From: Monocercomonoides exilis
Lineage: Eukaryota; Preaxostyla; Oxymonadida; Polymastigidae
Assembly (NCBI GenBank): GCA_001643675.2
Contig: LSRY02000002.1
Location: 2,523,501-2,587,500 of the forward strand
Reading direction: 5' to 3'
Length of the DNA stretch: 64,000 bases
Under the pieces are notes generated by a model, which was given only the letters and a program-made list of their open reading frames with translations, did not search any database and was not told where the DNA came from. Made by a program: the position numbers and the translations under genes. This document shows positions 47,029 to 56,800 of the stretch, piece after piece (position 1 is the stretch's first letter; the number at the start of each line of letters is the position of its first letter).

Positions 47029-48677
47029 ATGACAACTTTTTTTTCGGATGCACAATTTATGCCAGGAACACCAACACAAAGTTGTCTTTTTTTTGCTTTT
47101 TAACTTTCATTTTACATGTATTTTTCTTTTTTTTTTGCCATTTCACCAACTGCATTAATAAAGTTTTTGACGGAATCGAGAACTATTCAACGAATTATTG
47201 TGAATTGCTTCCATCGTCAAAACAGGCTGAAACAGACTTTATTGTGTCACTTATACCGCATCATCCTACAGATAACATTGCTCAATATCAACAAGCGTTA
47301 TACCCCATAAATGATGTCGTATATTTACCAGAATTTTGCTCCGAGTCATTTCAACAGTTTATACCAACTCAAGTTGCTCCCCTTTCAATTGAATCTTCTC
47401 CATGGATCCCTCAGAAAAAGACACCACGAGAAGAAGCAATACGTCATCACAAAAATTCACAAAAACAACAGAAACAATCGATTCATAAACCAACACCATT
47501 AAAACCACAAAAAACAAGTAAATTATCAGCATCATCTGCTGCATTTTATCCTCCATCATTATTATTACAAAACCATAAAAACACTACAACAAGTCATCCA
47601 CATGAACCAACAAAGATAACTTCTTTAAATAAAGAATTATCCACTCACGAGCAAACACGACATAATGATCACTCTTTGAATGAAAAATCAAAGGCAAAAG
47701 TTTCGTCTCACCATTTAAACCCCAAAGCAAGACCATTTTTCCCTCCTTTTCCACTTCCTCATTCATCATCTTCTGCTCCTCCTATTTCAAATGCAAATAT
47801 CATAACTTCAAAGAGATCCAAACACTCAACCAAAAGTTCAAATTCAAAAAAAGAGACAACGTCTGCTCTTGCTTCAACTCACACTTCATCTTTCGCGATG
47901 CATTCCACTATAAAAGCACCATCAACGCCAACGACACTCACAAATAGAACACATTCACATCACGGCACAGATCTGCCTTCGCCTTTGTGCTTCGCATCGC
48001 ACCCTTCTTCTTCACCTATTCTTCTCGTGTCGTCTGGCAAAACTCAACAAGCGTCGCACTTCCATCATCATCAGCAGCAACAACAACAACTTCAACAGAC
48101 AAATCCCGCTTTTGGATCGACGCTGCCGTGGGGTTCGTGTCGCTTTGAAAGCGGAACTGATTCTTTGCCTTCGCTGCCGCCTATTCCTGATCTCTCGGAC
48201 AGCGAAGAATGCTTCATGAATGCACACAGCATCCATTCAGATGAAGAAAACACGATTCAAACGGACACTTCAGAAGAACGCGAGAAGCTCTCGAATAAGT
48301 TGGACGAAGAGACAGGAAGAAACATCGAGTCAGAAAGTGACTATTCAACAAGTTCGCTTGATGACTTCGCTCAAACTGGTGCCCCAGATGAAAACATGTG
48401 GGGAGACAGTGCTAACACAGACACAGCTAATGCGCTCATTTCAGCTGCTGAGGTGAATAAATGTGATGAATGTGCTGATTCTTATCAATCCAGAAAAGGC
48501 TTTGATAAAGATATCCTGAAAGCTAATGATGGAGAAATAGAAGATGACATGTTGATACCGCCTCCTCCTTCTGTTCCTCCTCCTCCTTCTCCTCCAACTT
48601 CTCCTATATCTTCTGAACTTTCTGACCTACCAAAAGTTCTTGAATTGATCCAAAGAATACCACTTCCCACATCTTGA
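47029..48677 (+). CDS. Unknown low-complexity Ser/Pro/His/Gln-rich protein, about 521 aa
   Basis: Exon 1, 47029-47080 (MTTFFSDAQFMPGTPTQ), joins exon 2, 47164-48677, across an 83-nt T-rich intron, phase 1. An unspliced reading from 47082 would give a Phe-rich hydrophobic leader that is really the intron, so it is not a signal peptide. Residues about 20-100 look partly folded (DFIVSLIPHHPTDNIAQYQQ). The rest is Ser/Thr/Pro/His/Lys-rich with a short Gln run, an acidic patch and a poly-Pro block (IPPPPSVPPPPSPPTSP) that could bind SH3, WW or EVH1-type partners or profilin. No family is recognised. Confidence 0.68.
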
Positions 48678-49161
48678 ATAAATTTAAGTTTTGTTTATGT
48701 GATAATTTAACTGCTTTTTATTAAATTTTAATAAGTTATGTTATAAGCGTATGTTATTATTTTATGCTTTTAGAATAATATTTCTTTGATTTCCTTTTAT
48801 TTAAAACGTTTGTCACATTTCCTCCCTTATTTTGATTCTGATAATTTATTGCACTACGTTTATTAATTATTCTTTCCCTTTTTTCCCATGTGAATCTGCC
48901 TATTATTATAATTTTTTCCTTTAAGTTATCACCACATAATCTGCTTAATTTTCATTTTCAGTTTTAATAATTTCACCCAAAAGCTTCTATTAAACCACAA
49001 AATAGAAGTAAAACAAATTACAAAATAATTATTTCTTTTGTTCTCTTGCTTTTTAATATTTTTAAAATTTGGAATTACATCGCAAAGTTAAAACGCGAAT
49101 GAATTTGTTGGAACAGAAAAAAAAAATGAAAAATTTCGTAAACAGTAAGCCAAAAGAATGT
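48678..49161. other. intergenic, nothing recognised
   Basis: About 480 AT-rich bases between the convergent 521-aa gene and RidA. No ORF or RNA gene was seen. Confidence 0.6.
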
Positions 49162-49542
49162 TTACTCCAATGCTGCGATACATTCAATTTCAACCATTGC
49201 TCCCATTGGCAATTGCTTCACAGCAAATGCAGATCTTGCAGGAGGTGCTGAAGGGAAGAAAGTTGCATAAACTCCGTTCATCTCTCCAAAATCGGCCATA
49301 TCAGCAAGAAGAACAGTTGTCTTAACAATGTTCTCCAATTTTGCTCCTGCAGCCTCCAAAACAGCTGAGATATTACGAAATACTTGAGCTGTTTGTTCTT
49401 TAATTCCACCTTCAACAAGTTTCTTTGTTGCAATGTCAATGGGAATTTGTCCGCTCAAAAATAACAGATTTCCTACTTTTCTAGCTTGGCAGTAGGGCCC
49501 AATTGGCAAAGGTGCTTTATCAGTGAATATAACAGAAGACAT
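49162..49542 (-). CDS. RIDA: RidA / YjgF / Rid2-family enamine-imine deaminase
   Basis: A single exon of 126 aa has the full family length. Motifs are IGPYCQA near the N-terminus, LFLSGQIPID, the Arg-containing PARSAFAVKQLP and the end VEIECIA, which includes the usual active-site Arg and Glu of RidA trimers. The family hydrolyses reactive 2-aminoacrylate and related enamines made by PLP enzymes to 2-oxo acids and ammonia. The fold starts directly after MSSVIFTDKA, so there is no mitochondrial presequence and a cytosolic site is expected. It is a simple intronless gene on the minus strand. Confidence 0.96.
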   Translation of the reverse strand: MSSVIFTDKAPLPIGPYCQARKVGNLLFLSGQIPIDIATKKLVEGGIKEQTAQVFRNISAVLEAAGAKLENIVKTTVLLADMADFGEMNGVYATFFPSAPPARSAFAVKQLPMGAMVEIECIAALE

Positions 49543-50215
49543 CGAAAATCTTTCCTTTTTGTTTCATAGCCATTATAAATATTCAAATAAGTCTAAGTTG
49601 GGAATATTATGATCAGTTCATTTCATTTACAAATAATTTGAAACTGTGAAAGCTAAATTCAATAACTGTTTTATAAGTTAAAATTTCACAACAATATTTT
49701 GACAAACATCTATGACGTGTTAAAGTTCTTCCTTCTTCAACGGAATTTTACTCTTTTATCACAGTTTAAGTCTTTCTGTGTAATAAAAGATTCAAAAAAG
49801 AATGAATTACACCCGTTAGTTTAAATTTATTTTTTTGAAAATATTAAAAAAAACAATTAACCAAATTTGAATATTTGTTTTTAAACACAAATATATATTT
49901 TCAAAACTTTTTGTGAAAAAATGATTTAGAATTTGTCCAACTTCAATTACAATGAAGTACACTCTTTGCATATGTGCTTTTGTGAATAACGATTTTCATA
50001 AATCTTTAAGAAATCGCCAACAAGTCGAATGAACCACGAACTGCTCCTTTATTCCATTTTTATGTCGTGACCAACTATTTCAGATGAATTGACAAAAAAA
50101 TTTTTTTCCTTGATAACAATTGAGGAAACATATCCTTTGGAGTTTAAAATTACACGTTATGAAACAAATTAAGTTTAGGAGACAAATTATCTGTTAAATT
50201 CTTTTTAAGATAAAT
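49543..50215. other. intergenic, nothing recognised
   Basis: About 670 AT-rich bases upstream of RidA. It presumably holds the RidA promoter; no motif or gene is supported. Confidence 0.5.
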
Positions 50216-50623
50216 ATGGAAAACAAAAAGAAAACAACTTGTACACACATCGAAGAATGCTTTAGAACGTTTTTAATTGCACAATTTGATAAAGGTATAA
50301 TCTTGCTGAAGATTTTTCTTCTGAAAATTCGGTTTCCTGAAGCAATTTTTGAAGGTATTAACATATTTTTTTATCTTTAACCTTTCACTTAGAATGTCAA
50401 AAGTCATTATTTCTTTCAAAAAATAGAAATGAGCATATGTTTTGGATGGTCATATTTCGTTTGTTGTCATTCACAGTTTCGTTTACAAGAATTTGTTCTG
50501 AATAGTTCTATCAATGAAGATGATTTGAAAATAAAAAGGAAAATTTATTTTGATAGCAATTACATTCTAAATTTCATGATTATTGAAGGAACAGAGTGTT
50601 TAGTGTGTTTTTTGCTTCCATAG
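50216..50623 (+). CDS. Possible small two-exon gene of unknown function
   Basis: An ATG frame at 50216-50354 (MENKKKTTCTHIEECFRTFL...) stays open with reasonable codon content to a GTATTA donor. An acceptor AATAG at 50424-50426 then continues in frame through 50427-50623 (for example FRLQEFVLNSSINEDDLKIK) to a TAG, giving 111 aa. The phases match (139 + 197 nt). Another acceptor at 50392 also keeps an open frame for about 37 codons, so the structure is uncertain. The product is hydrophobic and Cys-rich and matches no family I know. It could also be a decayed gene. Confidence 0.3.
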
Positions 50624-50844
50624 CAGCCACTCACAACGCTACATATTCATTTTTGAAAAAATCAAAAGCTTGATCTCAAATGCCTTTAAACGAAAAAATT
50701 TCTTTCAACACCAACTTTTGGTTCATCTTGATCTTTCCATATCGAATTCTTCTTATAGCGAATTATCTTTTCCAATTAAGAAGGAATTTGCTTCTCTCGC
50801 AAAATATTGGTCGATTTGCATTTTAATATTGCAAATTATCAGAA

Positions 50845-53800
50845 ATGATTATAAAAACAGAACTATTTCTTTTGCTTCTTTTCAGTTGCATGGAATTTCA
50901 ATCAAATAACGCAATTGATGGAATTCAAGTTCAAAGAATGAGGCAAGATTTCAATAAAATAGAATCTCTCAACGAGGTTTTAACAAAGAACGACATATGC
51001 AATGAAATTTCTAATAAGTTTGGATTGAATGATAAGCGCTTTAAGGTTGGAGAAATAAATCACTGTTTTCATTTTGGAAGTGTTGTTTGTTCAACAGTTA
51101 TTCTTCATAACTCAACATCCAATAACTTGCATATCACATTTTCAACTCAAAATGAAAGAGCTATTTTGAATATTTCTGGTTCGTCTTTGTCAATTATTTC
51201 TTGCAGAATAATATGCAGTGAAAGTCTTGAAAATTCGCTCTTCTACGGAGAGGGATTAACAATTATCACAAATTTGACTATGAGATACTGTTCTGAAAAC
51301 TCTTTGAAAGCAAGCATCTTCAGTTTTAGCTGCATGAATTCTGCTTTTATCGTTCAAAATTCCATTTTTTGTGATAAAATGTCAATTGAAAGAAGCTTTT
51401 TGCTGAGTGGAACAGTGGGATTTGAAAAGGTTCAAAATTGCATTTTCAGAAACATTTCACAAAAGGGCGAGATTGTTGAACGAGTGAAAAATGAAGGAAG
51501 TTGGAGAGAAAGTTTTATGGAAGATTGTTTAATTGAATGTTCTAAAAATGCTCTCGAAGGTGGGATTTCTTGTGGATCATGTTATTCTTCTTGTCTTTTC
51601 TGTAGAAACACTTCATTTATTGGAAATACGAGAAGTGACATTTTGTCTTCGAGTCAAAGCAGAATTGACACGACAGAAACGCAATTATATGAAAAAGTCG
51701 AATGGATAAACTGTAATGCTTCGTGCGGAGGAGCAATTTATATTCATGACAATTTTGGTGCTTCCTTGACAGTTAACAACTCTTCATTTATCAGGTGCAA
51801 TGCAACTTCAACTCGAGGAGGAGGCATTTATGCAGTGAGTATCGCAGGATGTTTTGTGAAGGATTCTACATTTGAAGGCTGTTATTGCGTTTCATCAACA
51901 AACAATGGAGGAGCATGCATTGGAATGGAATTTTTATCTAACCAGGCCTTCGTTGAAAACTGCTTATTCAAAGATGGATGGTCAGGGAACGATGCAGGTG
52001 GTTTGGGAATTTGGAGTTCAATGACAACAAGAACAAAAGACTGCGTTGTGGATTGTTCATTTGTCAATTGCAGTGGAAACGATGGAAATTCTGACGGAGG
52101 TGGATTCACAAGTTGGAGTCCAAGTGACAAAATAGTTTTGCGTAACTGCTTATTTCAAGATTGCTTAAGCTTGTATTGCGGAGGCGGTTTGTCAATCCAG
52201 GTTGGACATTTTGAAGGAGAAGCATTATTGTTTTGCTTTTTTCACAATAATTGTTGCCCTCGCGGGAATGACATTGCAGTGAGAGACTGTAGCACTTCCT
52301 CGAAGATTGCTTGGTGCTTCACAACACGAACAGACGGAAATAGGTATTATGCAGACGAAGATAAAAGCGAATGGCTTCCTAATGGAGGAAGAAGCAGATT
52401 TGTTGCTTCAAAAGAGATTCAAGCAAATGCAAAAGACACATTCAGCTGTGGATTGAATGAAAGCTATACATGTCTCACAATCAGCCATTGCCTTTCCCAA
52501 ATGATTGTGGGGTTTGTGGAGGAAATCAAGGTGTTGAGTGGAACAGTTGTGGAAGGCAAAGGAATTGATATTGGGGAGAAAACGATCACTGTGAATGGGG
52601 CTTCTTCATCTGGTTCAGCCATTGAAACAAAATTTGAATCAAATGGATTGAGTCTGTTTTGTGTTGGAACAGGGGAATTGGCAGTGAGTGATCTGTCAGT
52701 GGTTCACAATTCATCGTTTGAAAACAACAGGCAATGCAGACTGTTTGAGGTTGAGGGAAGTGGGTTGATGGATGTGAAGAGAATGAATATATCGATGGAT
52801 GCAGCTCATTCAGAAGAAAGGAGCATTCAAAACTCACTTGTGAAACTGGAAGGGGGAGAACTGAAGATGCAAGATGTGAGATGGGAACAAACATTCAGCA
52901 CCACAAGTGTGATGTCACTTTCTCAAGAATCATCTGTGACATTGTCTCTGGATAACTGTGCGTTCAGCAACATTGTGAGAACAACAGCAGGATCATCGCT
53001 GATGAGCGTGAGTGAGGGGTTATATTCAATAACTCTTGAGGGATGCACGATTGATGGGTGTGTGAATGAAGACTGTGAGTTTGGAGGGGGAATGATGGCT
53101 GAAGTGGGAAGTGGGAGTTCATTGAATGTGAAAGGAGGCATTGTGAAGAACTGTTATGCCTCAGCCACACAAGGGAGAGGAGGAGGAATCGGGCTGAAAG
53201 TGAAAGATACGAGCGCAGATTTTTTAATATCATCAGCATTTGAAGGGAACAGGGCCAGATGGGGAAGTGACATTTTTGTTGACTCGATCGATCTGGAGTC
53301 AACTGCAACAAGTGGGAAGATCACTTCATTGACTGCTTCATTGGAAACAAAGAGCAAGATGCAGGGATATGAAAATGGGGATGAATCGTTCCCAATTCCA
53401 TTGTGTGTCTATTTGTGGAACAACTTTTCTCCACCAGCGTTTGTTGGAGGGGGATCATTGAGCCATGATTTCTCGAAGTGTGGATTTGAAGAGTTTCCGT
53501 GTTCGTCCATTTCGAAGGCAGCGTCGCTCCACTTTGAAGGGAAGATAAAGGATGTTGCTCTTCTTGAGCCATTTTCCTTTGAGGAAGAATTGGAGTTGAC
53601 TTCGAATGAATGGAGCATTACATCCAAAGAGGATGAGATGAAGTGCGATGTTTCTGATCAGAAAGAGGGAGCTCAAAGTGGATTGATTGAAAACTCAGTC
53701 AGTGTGTCTGTGACAGGAATTGTATTTTCGATTACAAAATTGCTGACCTTTCATGAAAGTGTGTTTGAGTGCCATTTAGGGAAACTCACACTGAATGAAT

Positions 53801-56800
53801 GTGGGATGGAAGGAGGGGATGAGACTATTTCGACTGTGTTTGTGAAGGCTGTTGGAGGGGTTGTGGAGGTGAGTGAGTTTGGATCAAAAAGTGTTGCCAA
53901 ATGGGGTTTTTCGTTTTTCATTGTTGAAGGTGATTCTAGAAGCAAGCCTTCGATGAATATGACGAACAGCAATTTTGGAGAAATCTCATTTGCTGATGGA
54001 TGTGTTGTTGAGTGCCACAACGGAAATATCGAAGAGATATCTGGTTGCACATTTTCATCGATTACTCGTTCAAAGAGAAGTGGAGGATGCATCAGCATTG
54101 TGAACAATGAGGATGATGATGATGGAAGAGATTTCAAAGTGGAAATTAATGACTGTACATTTGAAGGGTGTGCTATTACTGGAGAGGAGGGAAATGAGAT
54201 TGGAGGAGGTGCACTCTTTTGTGAAGCATCTTCGAAAACGAATCTTTTGATTAATTTGTGTAAGTTTTATTATTGCAGAGCACCATATGAAGAGAGAAGT
54301 GTTGGATATGGAGGAGGAATAATGCTGAAGATACTGAAAGAAGAAGAAGGAAAGGCAGGGTTTGTGATATCCTCATTAGCTTTTTCATCTGGGAAGCCAA
54401 ACAATGCGAAATATGGGAAGGACCTGTTCATTTCATCTCCATCGCTTATCAGCAGCATCAAGAACGAAACTCTGCCATTTGTGAATGATAGATTGGAGAT
54501 GCTGACAGAAGATTCGATGAGAGGGTATGATGGTGAAAACAGAGAGTGCGCAATTCCACTGATCTATTTCTGGAAAAAGGTTGGGTCAAATGTGCATGTT
54601 GATCAGGAAGGAAACAATGTTGTTGTGTGTGGATTGAGCGAGTATCCGTGCGGGTCCGTTGATTATGGGCTGAAGAGAGGGAGTCGTTTGGGGATTGAGT
54701 CGATTGCCATTCAGGGGACTTGTAATGTGAGGAGCGAAATGAGAATGAGTGGGATGAAGTTGGAAGGAACAAATAGGGAATCAGACAAAATACAATTTGT
54801 GAAAGAGATTGAAGGGGATGAGGATGCTGTCGTTGAATGCAAAGGGATTGTTCAATTCAATGGATTGGGGATTCTGATTCCCAGTTCCTTTGACAATGGA
54901 GCAAGCATCCTCATCCAGACAGGATCAGATTCAGTCAAAACGAGTGTTGTGTGCTGTTCAATTAACACAAGTGACAACGTGATTGGTGAGGTGTCATTTG
55001 TTCTGATCAGTGCATCGAAAGGAATTGTTTCAATTGAAAAGACAGAAATAGTTGGATTCTCAACGATGCATGAGATAATGAGCATATCAGCTGATTGTGT
55101 GACAACCATGAACAATGTGATATTTAAAGATATTTCATTGAGCGGGAAAAGTGCAATTGCAATGAGAGAAATTGAGATTCCTGGAAATGGAAATGATAAC
55201 TCAGAAGAAGAGCGGATTGTTCTGTTTGAGCAATGTTCATTTTTGAATGTGAAGCACAGTATGTCAAGTAATCCTTCATTTCTTTTCTGTGATGTTCCAA
55301 ATGAAGTGAATTTGAAAATGGAGAATTCGACAATTGATGGTTGTGGATCAACAAGCTCGAATGAAGGAGGAGGAGTGTTTTTCCTTCTCAATGAGAAAGG
55401 GAGTTTGGAGATTAATCACACAAATGTGACAGAATGTTTCTGTTCGAATATTGGGAGAGGCGGAGGGATATTTTTGAAATCACAAAGTGATTCACAGAAG
55501 GCATTGCCATTTGTGCTGTCGAACATCACATTCAAGGGGAATGTTGCACTGAAGGGGAGGGATGTGTTTGTGAAGTGCACTGATCTTGACTCGCAGATAA
55601 GTGAATCACAGTTCTTGATAAATTTTGGGGAGCCATTTGTGAGGGAGCTGGCGATATGGGGTTGCACAGCAGACAATTATGGGGATGAAGAGGATCTATT
55701 GGGGAGGGTGTATGTGTTCAGAAGTGAATTCATGTTTGTGTCTTCAATTGTGGAGAACAGCAATGACAGCAAGAACTGTGGGGAAATGAAGAGTGCATGC
55801 TCATCGCTGAATGTTGGAGTGAGCCACATCATCCCATCAGATTATTCACTGCTGTTTGTTTGGAATGAAACAGTTTTAACTGGTTCATGTTCAGCTCAGA
55901 AGGTGACAATCAAGTCGATGGAAGCAAACAGAAATGCTGAGATAAAAGTGAGAGAGTTCGATTTGGCATGTGAAGGAGTAGTGAGAACTTCAGAATCTGT
56001 TCGATTTGAGAAAGTATCATTTGTTTTTAGTGGAATGAGAAATATTGTCTGCTCGTGCTTAATACATCAACTGAATGGATCTCTTATTCTGGAATCTGTT
56101 TCATTCTTGTTTGAGAACAAAACAAAAGAGAATTCGCAAATCATTTTTGACTTTTCTCTGATTGTTGTTGAAGAAGGGATTTTTCAGGCAGATCGGTGCA
56201 GTGTTGGTCACTTGAGCTTCTCGAAGACTGTATTCGAGATATTTCACTCAAAAATGGCAGCATTTGAGGATGTGGGAGTGGATGATGTGGAATGCAAGAG
56301 TTCGTTGATTGAATGCGGGAAAAGCGAGAAAGTGAGTGTTTCGAAGCTTACAGCCACAAATATTTTGTTGGAAGATGAGAGCCTGATCTCACTTGAAAAC
56401 AGCCACTCATCACTTGTTTTGTCATTGGTGTTGTCATCATTCACAAACATCAGCCGATCGAGTGATGGGCCTTGCATTGTTTGCACAAGTCATCCGATAG
56501 GCTGTTTTGAGATGTGCAACTGCTCTTTTCATGAGTGCTCATCAGAGTTGCCAAAAGGAAGCCAAATTGCGATGGCATTGGTAGAGAAGATATTGATTGA
56601 GTCGTGTGTGTTTGAAGGAAGTTTAGAGGAAAGAAACGAGAATTATATGAATCAAGAAGAAGAGATATGCAGATGGAATGGATCTCTTGTTGATGTCGAA
56701 AAGAGTTCTGTGATGATAAAAGATACAACAATATCAAATTCACCAGAAGGTGGAATAACAATGAGTGGAGGAAATGTGTTTATTGAAGCTGGGAATTTCT

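Noticed and set aside
47082-47163. Apparent Phe-rich signal peptide for the 521-aa protein
   Set aside because: This is a T-rich intron. Splicing 47080 to 47164 gives a normal ATG-initiated start at 47029.
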